DNA from: Gemmatimonadota bacterium | GTDB lineage: Bacteria; Gemmatimonadota; Gemmatimonadetes; Gemmatimonadales; Gemmatimonadaceae | Direction of reading: 5' to 3' | DNA: 64,000 bases | NCBI GenBank assembly: GCA_016191225.1 | Contig: JACPPC010000001.1 | Location: forward strand, 124,001-188,000 | Shown: positions 53,400-62,171 of the stretch, piece by piece | Position numbering within the stretch: the first letter of the stretch is position 1 | Layout of the letters: every line of letters begins with the position of its first letter | Made by a program: the position numbers and the translations under genes | The notes under the pieces: model-generated | The model's database searches: none | Seen by the model: the letters and a program-made list of their open reading frames with translations, nothing else | Told to the model about the DNA's origin: nothing

Positions 53400-54605
53400 C
53401 TACGTCGTCGCCGTCGCGATTTCCTCGATCGCCGCGTCGAACCGCTGCCGGTAGCCGCCGGCCTTCACCCGGCTCGCCGCCTCGCGGCCCGCCGTCTCGA
53501 GCCGTGTCGCCGCCCGGAACAGGGTCGTGATGTCGAACGCGACTCCCTCGAGCGCGCAGAGGTAGTCCTCGAGGGCGGCGAGGTAGCCCATCATCCCGCC
53601 GAACTCGGTGGGCGCGTACAGCTTGCCCGCCGCCCGCAGCAGCTCGGCGCCGCGCGGGTCGGGCATGGCGAGGTTCTCGCAGCCGCAGACGACACGCACC
53701 CGCGGGTTCACGGCGATGATGTCGCAGGCCTCCATCGACAGCGTGCCGCCGCGCGCGTTCACCGCCACGGCGTCCATGGGGTGGGCGAGGAAGGAGTGCA
53801 GGTCTGAGGGCCCCCACACCGGCACGCCCCGCGCGGCGAGGGCGGCCCGCCGGGGCTCGCTGGCCTCGAGGACGAGGCACTCGGCCCCCTCGTCCCAGAG
53901 CCGGAGCAGCAGGTGCTCGCCGATGTTGCCGACGCCGATCAACCCCACGCGAACCCCGCGCGTGTGGAGGTCGAGCCCGGCGAGCATCCCGCGCAGCAGC
54001 CGCCAGTTCCCCTCGGCGGTGGGCTTGCTCGTGTCGGCATTCACCGAGCCGCGAAAGCGGTCGTGGAGGAAGGCGAGCGACGAGGTGTGGCCGTCGGACA
54101 TGGTGCCGTGGCCGAGGTCCTGCCCCGTGGTGAGGTGCACCCCCGACTCGGCCTCGAAGCGGTTCATGGCGGCGGCCGCCCATTCGAGGAGCTCGGCGTC
54201 GTGCGGCTCGCCCACCCGCGACGCCGGTCCCGGCCGCAGCACGCACTTGCCTCCCACCAGCCGGTCGAGGTGGGAGAGCCCGCGCGGCCCGCCGCAGCGG
54301 ATCAGGCGCGACCAGCGGATCTTCTCCTCCATCCCGATCGCGAGTCCGATCGCCTCGCGCGCGTTGTCGTACCCGCGGGCGCCGGCCCGGTCCTCGGGCG
54401 CGATGCGAAAGCCCCCCAGTGACAGCTTGCCCGAGCCCGGTGGCGCGTGGGTCGCGATCGACAGCAGGGCGCCGCGGGGACCGGCGTACTCCCAGACCCA
54501 GACGTCGGGCGACGAGGTGGCCGCGAGCGCGGGGACGAGCGTGCGCGAGGCGGCCGGCTCGCGCACCGTGGCGGAGCCGACCGTGGGACGGGCGGCGGTG
54601 CTCAC
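53400..54605 (-). CDS. Glu/Leu/Phe/Val dehydrogenase-like protein (divergent)
   Basis: A 401-residue protein related to leucine/phenylalanine dehydrogenases. EAIGLAIGMEEKIRWSRL aligns with the region holding the catalytic Lys, LVGGKCVLR with the GGK substrate Lys, and VGLIGVGNIGEHLLLRL with the NAD-binding fold; NPRVRVVCGCENLAMPDPR follows. A stretch between the first and second motifs (IRCGGPRGLSHLDR) is unlike typical members, so activity may be altered. Its GTG start overlaps the hmgA stop. Placed after hppD-hmgA it may deaminate phenylalanine or tyrosine to feed the pathway; that is inference. Confidence 0.75.
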   Translation of the reverse strand: MSTAARPTVGSATVREPAASRTLVPALAATSSPDVWVWEYAGPRGALLSIATHAPPGSGKLSLGGFRIAPEDRAGARGYDNAREAIGLAIGMEEKIRWSRLIRCGGPRGLSHLDRLVGGKCVLRPGPASRVGEPHDAELLEWAAAAMNRFEAESGVHLTTGQDLGHGTMSDGHTSSLAFLHDRFRGSVNADTSKPTAEGNWRLLRGMLAGLDLHTRGVRVGLIGVGNIGEHLLLRLWDEGAECLVLEASEPRRAALAARGVPVWGPSDLHSFLAHPMDAVAVNARGGTLSMEACDIIAVNPRVRVVCGCENLAMPDPRGAELLRAAGKLYAPTEFGGMMGYLAALEDYLCALEGVAFDITTLFRAATRLETAGREAASRVKAGGYRQRFDAAIEEIATATT

Positions 54606-55795
54606 GACGTGGGCGGGCTGAAGGCGTCGTGCTGGGCGCCGACCCAGCTCTGGTGGTACGCGCGGTCCTCGATCGCCAGCGCCGCCCGCGCGACCTTGAG
54701 CGGGCGGAACGAGTCCATCATGACGGCAAGCTCGTTGGTGTGCGTGGCGCCGATGCTGGCCTCGGTGCGGCCGGGGTGCGGCCCGTGCGGCAGGCCGTCG
54801 GGGTGCAGGGTGATCGACCCGTACTCGATTCCCTTGCGGCTCATGAACTCGCTCGACGCGTAGAAGAGCACCTCGTCGGAATCCACGTTGCTGTGGTTGT
54901 AGGGGGCCGGGATCGCGTTGGGGTCGAAGTCGTACGGCCGCGGGCAGAACGAGCAGATCACGAAGCCGTCGCCCTGGAAGGTCTGGTGCACCGGCGGGGG
55001 CTGGTGGATGCGGCCCACGATCGGCTCGAAGTCGTGGATGTTGAACGCCCACGGGTAGAAGTAGCCGTCCCAGCCCACCACGTCGAACGGGTGGTGGTCG
55101 AGCACCAGCTCGTTGATCGCCCCGTACTGCTTCACCAGCACCGGGAACTCCCCCATCTCGTCGTGCGGCGCGAGGGCCGACGGCCGGCGGATGTCGCGCT
55201 CGCAGTACGGCGCTCCCTCGAGCAGCTGGCCGAACTCGTTGTGGTAGCGCTTCGGGAAGCGCAGGTGTCCCGCGCTCTCGAACACCACCAGCTTGGTGGC
55301 CCCCTTCGACGGGTCGTGGACCCAGCGGTGGGTGATGTTGCGGTGGATGACCACGTAGTCGCCGGCACGGTACGGCAGCGACCCCATCACCGACTCCAGC
55401 GTGCCGCTCCCCTCGACGACGTACACGACCTCGTCGGCCTGGGAGTTGCGATAGAAGTGGGGGTCGATCGTGTCGGGCTCCACGTACGCCATGCCGATGT
55501 CGGCGTTGAACAGCAGCGGGGTGCGGTCCATCGTGGCCGACCCGCCCTTGCGCGACCGGGCGGTGAGGAAGTGCCGGTGGCGGAGCGAGGTGTCCTCGTC
55601 GGCCTCCCACCGCACGTCGCGCACCCGCCGCGCCGAGAGCACCGTGGTGGGCGGGTGGGTGTGGTACAGCAGCGACGACGTGCCGACGAACCCCTCGTGC
55701 CCGATCAGTTCCTCGGCGTAGAGCCCCCCGTCGGGGCGTCGGAAGACGGTGTGCCGCTTGCGCGGTACCGTCCCCAGCGTGTGGTAGATCGGCAT
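54602..55795 (-). CDS. hmgA: Homogentisate 1,2-dioxygenase
   Basis: A 397-residue iron dioxygenase that cleaves homogentisate to maleylacetoacetate. Conserved metal-site segments include PYNHSNVDSDEVLFYASSEF (His and Glu) and LHPDGLPHGPHPGRTEASIG (His). DYVVIHRNITHRWVHD and GWDGYFYPWAFNIHDFEPIV also fit. The start lies one base before the hppD stop, so the two genes abut. The length is within the range for bacterial homologues. Confidence 0.96.
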   Translation of the reverse strand: MPIYHTLGTVPRKRHTVFRRPDGGLYAEELIGHEGFVGTSSLLYHTHPPTTVLSARRVRDVRWEADEDTSLRHRHFLTARSRKGGSATMDRTPLLFNADIGMAYVEPDTIDPHFYRNSQADEVVYVVEGSGTLESVMGSLPYRAGDYVVIHRNITHRWVHDPSKGATKLVVFESAGHLRFPKRYHNEFGQLLEGAPYCERDIRRPSALAPHDEMGEFPVLVKQYGAINELVLDHHPFDVVGWDGYFYPWAFNIHDFEPIVGRIHQPPPVHQTFQGDGFVICSFCPRPYDFDPNAIPAPYNHSNVDSDEVLFYASSEFMSRKGIEYGSITLHPDGLPHGPHPGRTEASIGATHTNELAVMMDSFRPLKVARAALAIEDRAYHQSWVGAQHDAFSPPTS

Positions 55796-56920
55796 CTACA
55801 GGTTCCCGCGCAGGGCCTGCTCGCGCTCGATCGCCTCGAACAGCGCCTTGAAGTTGCCGGCGCCGAAGCTCTTCGCCCCCTTGCGCTGGATGATCTCGTA
55901 GAAGAGCGTCGGCCGGTCCTGCACCGGCTTGGTGAAGATCTGCAGCAGGTACCCCTCGTCGTCGCGGTCGACGAGGATCCCCAGCTCGCGGAGCGGCGCG
56001 AGGTCCTCGTCGATCCGCCCCACGCGCGCCGGCACGGAATCGTAGTACGCCGCCGGCACCGACAGGAACTCCACCCCGCGCGACTTCAGGGTGCGCACCG
56101 TCTTGATGATGTCGTCGGTGGCGACGGCGATGTGCTGCACCCCGGGGCCGCGGTAGAACTCCAGGTACTCGTCGATCTGCGACTTCTTCTTCCCCGCCGC
56201 CGGCTCGTTGATCGGGAACTTGATCCGCCCGTTGCCGTTGGACATGACCTTGGACATGAGCGCCGAGTACTCGGTGCTGATCGTCTTGTCGTCGAAGGTG
56301 AGGATGTTGCGGAAGCCGAGCACGTCCTCGTAGAACTTGACCCACGGGTTCATCTTGCCGAGCTCGACGTTGCCGACGCAGTGGTCGACGTACATGAGGC
56401 CGGCGCTGGTCCCCTGGAAGGCGGGCTGCACCGCGACGTAGCCCGGCATGAACAGCCCGCGGTAGTTCCGGCGCTCGACGATCGAGTGGATCGTGTCGCC
56501 GTACGTGCAGATCGCGGCCACCACCACCTCGCCGTGCTCGTCCTGCATCACCGTCGGCTCCTGCGCCGACCTGGCCCCCCGCTCGACCGCCCTGGCCCAG
56601 GCGTCGCGGGCGTCGTCGACCCAGAAGGCCATGTCGCGCACCCCGTCGCCGTGGAGGCGCACGTGGTCGGCGATCGGGCCCTCGGGGCCGATCGGCGTGG
56701 TGAGCACGATGCGGACCTTGTCCTGCTGCAGCAGGTAGCTCGCCCGGTCGCGCACGCCGGTCTCGGGGCCGCGGTAGCCCACGAGCCGGAACCCGAACGC
56801 CGAGCGGTAGTAGATGGACGACTGCCGGGCGTTGCCGACGTAGAACTCGATGTAGTCGGTGCCGTTGATCGGGAAGGTGTCGTGCGCGGGCGGCGCGACT
56901 GGTGCGGTGCTGGTGGCCAT
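55796..56920 (-). CDS. hppD: 4-hydroxyphenylpyruvate dioxygenase
   Basis: A 374-residue two-domain VOC enzyme making homogentisate from 4-hydroxyphenylpyruvate. Iron ligands are His in MYVDHCVGNVE, His in GVQHIAVATDDI, and Glu in LFYEIIQRKGAKSFG. Both N-terminal (YIEFYVGNARQSSIYYRSAF) and C-terminal repeats are present. GGAGGG precedes the ATG. The approximately 270-base gap upstream carries a TATATT box with an overlapping dyad and a long hairpin, suggesting regulated expression separate from aacS. Confidence 0.97.
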   Translation of the reverse strand: MATSTAPVAPPAHDTFPINGTDYIEFYVGNARQSSIYYRSAFGFRLVGYRGPETGVRDRASYLLQQDKVRIVLTTPIGPEGPIADHVRLHGDGVRDMAFWVDDARDAWARAVERGARSAQEPTVMQDEHGEVVVAAICTYGDTIHSIVERRNYRGLFMPGYVAVQPAFQGTSAGLMYVDHCVGNVELGKMNPWVKFYEDVLGFRNILTFDDKTISTEYSALMSKVMSNGNGRIKFPINEPAAGKKKSQIDEYLEFYRGPGVQHIAVATDDIIKTVRTLKSRGVEFLSVPAAYYDSVPARVGRIDEDLAPLRELGILVDRDDEGYLLQIFTKPVQDRPTLFYEIIQRKGAKSFGAGNFKALFEAIEREQALRGNL

Positions 56921-56975
56921 CGGTGGGACCCTCCGCGGCCCGGTCGGGCGGGGCCGCTGTGACGGTGAAGGCACG

Positions 56976-57026
56976 CGGCCACCGCCCCGGCGCACGTCGC
57001 GGTCGCGACGCGCGGGGCGGTGGCCG
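56976..57026 (-). promoter_or_regulatory. Long hairpin in the hppD leader
   Basis: cggccaccgcccc (56976-56988) is perfectly complementary to ggggcggtggccg (57014-57026). The interior (gcgc-ac-gtcgc, loop ggtc, gcgac-gcgc) continues the stem, giving about 22 pairs with two small bulges. It lies 56 bases before the hppD ATG. No T-run follows on the minus strand, so it is not a classical terminator. Confidence 0.7.
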
Positions 57027-57125
57027 GCTGGTCCGTCAGCTCCCGCGGGCCCCGGTGCGGGCGGAGGTCCACCATCGCGTCCACTCGACGCCGATGATGC
57101 CGCGGGACGCCACGCGCAGCGAATG

Positions 57126-57149
57126 CCGGCAGGTCATGCCGGGAATATA
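57126..57149 (-). promoter_or_regulatory. Candidate hppD promoter and operator
   Basis: On the minus strand TATATT (complement of 57144-57149) is a good -10 element. Immediately downstream, at 57142-57126, is the dyad CCGGCA-TGACC-TGCCGG, covering the expected transcription start. No clear -35 box is seen, consistent with an activator- or repressor-controlled promoter. Confidence 0.45.
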
Positions 57150-57189
57150 GCCGCCCGCCGCGGCAGCGGGGAGCGTGCGGCCGGCCCCC

Positions 57190-59217
57190 TCAGCCCCGCA
57201 GCTCCTCGAGGTCGCGGAACAGCTCCAGCGCCTGCGGGTTCGCCAGCGCATCCACGTTCTTCACCGGCCGGCCGTGGATCACCTCGCGCACCGCCAGCTC
57301 GGTGATCTTCCCCGACACCGTGCGCGGGATGTCCGCCACCTGGATCACCTTGCGCGGCACATGATGCCGGCTCGTGTGCTGCCGGATGAGCGCCCGGATC
57401 CGCTCGCGCAGGTCGTGGTCGAGGACCAGCCCCTCGCGCAGCCGCACGAACAGGATCACCCGCGTGTCGACGTCGGGCCCGTTCGCGACCTCCTGCCCCA
57501 CCACCAGCGACTCCACCACCTCGCCCAGCTGCTCCACCTGCCGGTAGATCTCGGCCGTGCCGATCCGCACCCCGCCGGGATTCAGTGTCGCGTCGCTCCG
57601 GCCATGGATCGCCACGCCGTCGTGCGCGGTGATCGCCGCCCAGTCGCCGTGCCGCCAGGTGCCGGGCCAGGACTCGAAGTACGCCGCCCGGTACTTCGCC
57701 CCGCCGGGGTCGTTCACGAAGCGCACCGGCATGCTCGGGAACGGCTTCGTGCACACCAGCTCCCCCATCCGGCCACGCACGGGGGCGCCCTCGTCGTCCC
57801 AGACGTCGACCGCCATGCCGAGGCCGCGGGTCTGCAGCTCGCCGCGCCACACGGGGAGCACCGGCGATCCGAGGGCGAAGCACGAGAGCAGGTCGGTGCC
57901 GCCGCTGATCGACGACAGCCGCACGTCGGCCTTCACCTGCCGGTACACGAAGTCGTACGAGTGCGCCGCGAGCGGGCTCCCCGTGCTCAGGATCGCCTCC
58001 AGCGACGACAGGTCGAACCGCGAGCGGGGCTTGACCCCCTCCTTCTCCAGCAGCGCGAGGTACTTGGCGCTCGTGCCGAAGACGGTGAGCCGTTCCCGCT
58101 CCGCCATGCGCCAGAGCTGCGCCGGGTCGGGCACCAGCGGGGGGCCGTCGTACAGCACCAGCGTGGCTCCCACCGCCAGCGCGCTCGCCATCCAGTTCCA
58201 CATCATCCAGCCGCAGGTCGTGTAGTAGAACAGCCGGTCTCCGGCCCGCAGATCGCCGTGCAGCACATGCTCCTTGAGGTGCTGCAGCAGGGTGCCCCCG
58301 GCGCCATGCACCATCCCCTTCGGCAGGCCGGTCGTGCCGCTCGAGTACATGACGTACAGCGGATGGTCGAAGGGGAGCCGCTCGTAGGCCGGCTCCGGCG
58401 GCGACTCGTGCGCCCGCGTGAACTCGGCCCAGCTCACCGACTGGCTGAGGGAGTGAAGCCGCGTGGCCTCGTGTGCGAGCGGCACCACCACCACCACGCC
58501 GACGCTGGGAAGGTGGGCGAGGATCTCGCGCACCCGGGGCATGCAGTCCACGAACGTGCCGTTGGAGCGGTAGCTGTCGGCCACCACGAGCGCCCTCGGC
58601 TCGACCTGGCCGAACCGGTCGAGCACGCCCCTGGCGCCGAAGTCCGGCGAGCACGACGTCCACGCCGCGCCCACCGACGCCGCCCCCAGCATCGCCACGA
58701 TCGCCTCGGGGATGTTCGGCAGGAAGCCGGCCACGCGGTCGCCGGGCCCGACGCCGACGCGGCGCAGCCCCGCGGCGAACCGGGCGACGGCGTCGCGCAG
58801 GTCGTCGCGCGAGAGAACCTGCTGCCGCCCCCGCTCGTCCCAGCCGACGACCGCCTCCTGCGGCCCGCGGTGCCGCAGCAGGTTCTCGGCGAAGTTGAGC
58901 CGTGCGCCGGCGAACCACCGCGGCCCGAGGTCCGGGTCGGGGGGCGCCATGCGGTCGAGCCCGCGCGCGACCTCGTCCCATGGCTCGCCCCCGCCGCGCT
59001 CGGTGGCCACCACGCCGCAGAAGCGCCACACCGCCGGCCAGAAGTGCACCGGGTGGTCGACCGACCACTGCCAGAGCGCACGATGGTCGCCCGCCGCGAC
59101 GCCGGGAGGCAGCGCCGGCGCTCCCGCCCGGGCCAGCCGTCGCGCGAAGGCGGTCACCTGCGCGCGCTCCACCTGCGCGGCGGAGGGAGTCCAGAGCGGC
59201 GCGTCGGCGTCCGGCAT
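57190..59217 (-). CDS. aacS: Acetoacetyl-CoA synthetase
   Basis: A 675-residue adenylate-forming ligase. Motifs are VMYSSGTTGLPKGMVHGAGG for the P-loop, YTTCGWMMWNWM, ISGGTDLLSCFALGSP, and the C-terminal catalytic Lys in RTVSGKITELAVREVIHG; the N-terminus (VDHPVHFWPAVWRFCGVVA) is typical of acetoacetyl-CoA synthetase. It activates acetoacetate, one of the two end products of tyrosine breakdown, which suits its place before hppD-hmgA. The ATG shares one base with the stop of the upstream surface-protein gene (TGATG). Confidence 0.94.
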   Translation of the reverse strand: MPDADAPLWTPSAAQVERAQVTAFARRLARAGAPALPPGVAAGDHRALWQWSVDHPVHFWPAVWRFCGVVATERGGGEPWDEVARGLDRMAPPDPDLGPRWFAGARLNFAENLLRHRGPQEAVVGWDERGRQQVLSRDDLRDAVARFAAGLRRVGVGPGDRVAGFLPNIPEAIVAMLGAASVGAAWTSCSPDFGARGVLDRFGQVEPRALVVADSYRSNGTFVDCMPRVREILAHLPSVGVVVVVPLAHEATRLHSLSQSVSWAEFTRAHESPPEPAYERLPFDHPLYVMYSSGTTGLPKGMVHGAGGTLLQHLKEHVLHGDLRAGDRLFYYTTCGWMMWNWMASALAVGATLVLYDGPPLVPDPAQLWRMAERERLTVFGTSAKYLALLEKEGVKPRSRFDLSSLEAILSTGSPLAAHSYDFVYRQVKADVRLSSISGGTDLLSCFALGSPVLPVWRGELQTRGLGMAVDVWDDEGAPVRGRMGELVCTKPFPSMPVRFVNDPGGAKYRAAYFESWPGTWRHGDWAAITAHDGVAIHGRSDATLNPGGVRIGTAEIYRQVEQLGEVVESLVVGQEVANGPDVDTRVILFVRLREGLVLDHDLRERIRALIRQHTSRHHVPRKVIQVADIPRTVSGKITELAVREVIHGRPVKNVDALANPQALELFRDLEELRG

Positions 59218-62150
59218 CAGAAGGCGAGCTGGAGCAGCAGTCCGCTCGTCCAGGCGCGCAGCTCGTGCAGGTACCCCACCCGCACCCCGATCCCGACCGG
59301 CGCCGGGAGTTGCCACCACCGCGTGTCGGCCATCACCTCGATGCCCGACGAGTTGTACGTGAACGCCCGCGGGCTGGTCGCCGGAAAGGCGGTGGACGGC
59401 AGCAGCTCCCCGCGCCCGTAGTCGTGGTACAGGGTGCCGCGCAGCCGCTGCACCTGCGCGGCACCCAGCAGGTGCGCGTCGGGATAGGCGATCGGGAAGG
59501 CGTAGTTCCAGCCCACCTTGGTGAACCGGTCGAACGACACCGCACCGTACCCGCGCGGAAAGTTCACCTGGCTCGAGAAGAAGTAGTTCCCCGCCTCCTG
59601 CCGCTCCCACTCCACGTCGAGCAGGATGCCGTGATGGCGCACGAAGCCGGGGAAGTAGAAGAAGCCGCGTGCCGCCAGCAGCGACCCGGAGTGGATGCCG
59701 CGGCCGAGCGGCGTCTGCTGCAGCGACACCGACAGGTACTGCCCCCACACCGGCTGCAGGTCGCGGTACGTGGCGTAGCCGCGGCCGAACGAGAGGTCCC
59801 ACGTGACCGGCAGGAAGGTGCCCCGCGTGCGCAGCTGGTCGCCCCCCGCCACCCGGAACGCCACCGGCGTGTCGGTGGTGCGGCGGGCGCTCACCGTGGC
59901 CCCCACGCTCAGGCGGGTGTCGTACCGGCCGCGCGTGAGGTTGAACGGGAACCGCACGCCGAGCGTCGCCTCGAGCTCCGTCCAGTTGTACGTGACGATC
60001 GTGGTGTCCGAGGCGCGCAGGTAGTCGCTCTGCCGCTGGTTGCGCCACAGCGACGCCGTGAGCACCGGCCACCAGCCGGCGTACGTCACGCTCGCGCCGA
60101 CATCGACCGTGCGCTCGTTGGTGTTGCCCCGCACGCCGACCGCCACCGCCGTGGTGCCGAGCAGGTCGCGCGACACCAGCGAGAGCGACGTGCGCGCCTC
60201 GAACGGCGAGGCGTACGCCGTCAGGCCGAAGAAGTTGAGCGCGTGCCCCGCGGCCGAGTACGGCTCCTCCGGAAAGGCGGCGTGCGCCGTGTCGCGCGCC
60301 GGGATGCCCCCCTCCTGCACCGCGAGCGCCTCGGCCCACGCGAACGGCTGCCGCGGCGCCCGCTCCAGCGGCGTCCAGGCGCCGGTGTCCACCGGTGCGG
60401 TGACGACGATCTCGCCGAACGCCGTCATCTCGGTGAACGCGAGCGTGCGGCCGTCGGGCGACAGCGCGGGGCCGAGGGCGGCCACCGGCCGGTTGGTCAC
60501 CTGCCAGCTGCGCCCCGTCGCCAGGTCGGTGGCGTGCACGTTGTCCACGCCGTTGCGGGGCGACGAGTAGTACACGCGCACCCCGTCCGTCACCGGCCCC
60601 ATCACGTTGTCGGCGGTTGGGCCGACGACAATCCGCTCGGCGCCGGTGGCGACGTCGGTCCACGCGATCGCCCGTCCCGAGTCGCCGTCGACTCGCACGT
60701 ACACGAGGTGCGCCCCGTCCGGCGACCACCGCGGCAACTGCAGGAAGGCGTTGCGGGGGTTGGGGAGCCGCGAGAGTACCGCGCCGGTCGTCGCGTCGAG
60801 AATCGCGATCGCGCTCCGCCGGCCGGTGGTGAACTCCACCGCCGCGATGCGCCGGCCATCGGGCGACAGCGCCGGCGCGAACAATCGCGTGCCGCGCGTG
60901 ACCGCGCGCGTCACGCCGGTGGCGAGGTCGGTCACGCGCACCTCCGACCACTCGCGCCGGCCCCAGCGCAGGTCATACGCGATCGCCGCCCACGCCATGC
61001 TCGTGCCCGCCACCGAGTGCGGCACCCCGAACGAGTACGGCGCCGGAGTGAACAGCGTGCGCACCACCGCCGAGTCGTTCACGGCCCCCGCGGCGCGCAC
61101 CGCGTTGGTGTCGGCCGGCGCCGTCGGGACGGCCGGCATCTCCACGATCGCGTAGGCCAGGTCGATACCGCGCCGGAAGGCGATCACGCGCCCGTCGCCC
61201 GTGAACTGCGGACTCTCCGTCCAGGTGAAATTGCGGGCGTCGAGCCCGCTCAGCGGCGCGACGGCCGTCTGCGGCAGCGGCGACCGCCGCGCGCGCCATT
61301 CCCGCGCCAGCGAATCCATCGCCGCGCCGTAGGTCTCGGCGGCTCCCCTCCCCGTGACACTCCGCATCGCCGCGCTGAACGACCACGGGTACCAGGCATT
61401 GCGGGCCGCCCGCGTGACGATCGAGTCCCACGCCGCCGCGCCCTGCGTGAGCTTCACGTACGAGACCAGGCCGTAGCCGAACTGGTAGTAATCGGGGACG
61501 AACCGGTCGTACGACCGCCAGACGGCGGTCCAGTAGTCGGCGCGCGGCGCCCCGAGGACGAGCGCGCGCAGCTCCATGTCGAAGTCCGGCTGCCGGCCGC
61601 GCCCGCTCGCCGTGAGCGCCGTTTCCTCCCCCACCGCGTCGCCCTCCCAGAACCAGGGGGGCAGCGCGAGGTCGGACATGAACGACCACCCCGGCTCGCC
61701 GAACAGGGTGGCCATGAACCCGGTGAATCCCACCTTGGTGCGCTCGAACTGCGCCACGTGCCGGTACTCGTGCGCGCCGAGGAGGTCGAACCACTCGTTC
61801 GCGCCGAGGGCGCGGTCCTGCGGCGGCGTGCCGAACCACTCGCTGCGGCGCGGCGCGAGGGTCACGAAGCCGTTGCTCGCCACCCCCTGGTTCTGCAGCA
61901 GCAACGGGATCCGCGCCGGGGGCCCCCCCATCGAGGCGGAGACGGGCCCCGCCATGCGCTCGAGGCGGCGGGCGACCCGTTGCGCCTCCTCGGCCAGCTC
62001 GCGCGGGTGGATGACCTCGAAGTGCGGCGTGCGCAGCACCCGCCACGCGATCCCCGGCGGATTCTGCTGCGCGCCGGCGGTGGCGGCGGCGAGGCAGGAC
62101 GCGACGCCGAGCGTGGCGACGAGAAGGTCACGGGCGCGGTGGGCGATCAC
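59217..62150 (-). CDS. Large outer-membrane protein: gluzincin-like domain, beta-propeller and C-terminal barrel
   Basis: A 977-residue protein with a signal peptide (ending near TAGAQQ). Residues about 30-300 resemble a peptidase_MA-like domain: the zinc motif HEYRH at 127-131 (LLGAHEYRHVAQFER) and a downstream Glu169 in PPWFWEGDAVGEE. Residues about 370-640 contain TolB/WD40-like propeller repeats (ALSPDGRRIAAVEF, RWSPDGAHLVYVR, ALSPDGRTLAFTEM). The last about 300 residues alternate as beta-strands and end in LLLQLAF, with the terminal Phe of outer-membrane barrels. It starts at GTG, 21 bases from the divergent tauE start, probably on a leaderless transcript (TAACAT box five bases before). 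Function unknown. Confidence 0.82.
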   Translation of the reverse strand: MIAHRARDLLVATLGVASCLAAATAGAQQNPPGIAWRVLRTPHFEVIHPRELAEEAQRVARRLERMAGPVSASMGGPPARIPLLLQNQGVASNGFVTLAPRRSEWFGTPPQDRALGANEWFDLLGAHEYRHVAQFERTKVGFTGFMATLFGEPGWSFMSDLALPPWFWEGDAVGEETALTASGRGRQPDFDMELRALVLGAPRADYWTAVWRSYDRFVPDYYQFGYGLVSYVKLTQGAAAWDSIVTRAARNAWYPWSFSAAMRSVTGRGAAETYGAAMDSLAREWRARRSPLPQTAVAPLSGLDARNFTWTESPQFTGDGRVIAFRRGIDLAYAIVEMPAVPTAPADTNAVRAAGAVNDSAVVRTLFTPAPYSFGVPHSVAGTSMAWAAIAYDLRWGRREWSEVRVTDLATGVTRAVTRGTRLFAPALSPDGRRIAAVEFTTGRRSAIAILDATTGAVLSRLPNPRNAFLQLPRWSPDGAHLVYVRVDGDSGRAIAWTDVATGAERIVVGPTADNVMGPVTDGVRVYYSSPRNGVDNVHATDLATGRSWQVTNRPVAALGPALSPDGRTLAFTEMTAFGEIVVTAPVDTGAWTPLERAPRQPFAWAEALAVQEGGIPARDTAHAAFPEEPYSAAGHALNFFGLTAYASPFEARTSLSLVSRDLLGTTAVAVGVRGNTNERTVDVGASVTYAGWWPVLTASLWRNQRQSDYLRASDTTIVTYNWTELEATLGVRFPFNLTRGRYDTRLSVGATVSARRTTDTPVAFRVAGGDQLRTRGTFLPVTWDLSFGRGYATYRDLQPVWGQYLSVSLQQTPLGRGIHSGSLLAARGFFYFPGFVRHHGILLDVEWERQEAGNYFFSSQVNFPRGYGAVSFDRFTKVGWNYAFPIAYPDAHLLGAAQVQRLRGTLYHDYGRGELLPSTAFPATSPRAFTYNSSGIEVMADTRWWQLPAPVGIGVRVGYLHELRAWTSGLLLQLAF

Positions 62151-62171
62151 GCCGGATGTTACGTTCCGCGC

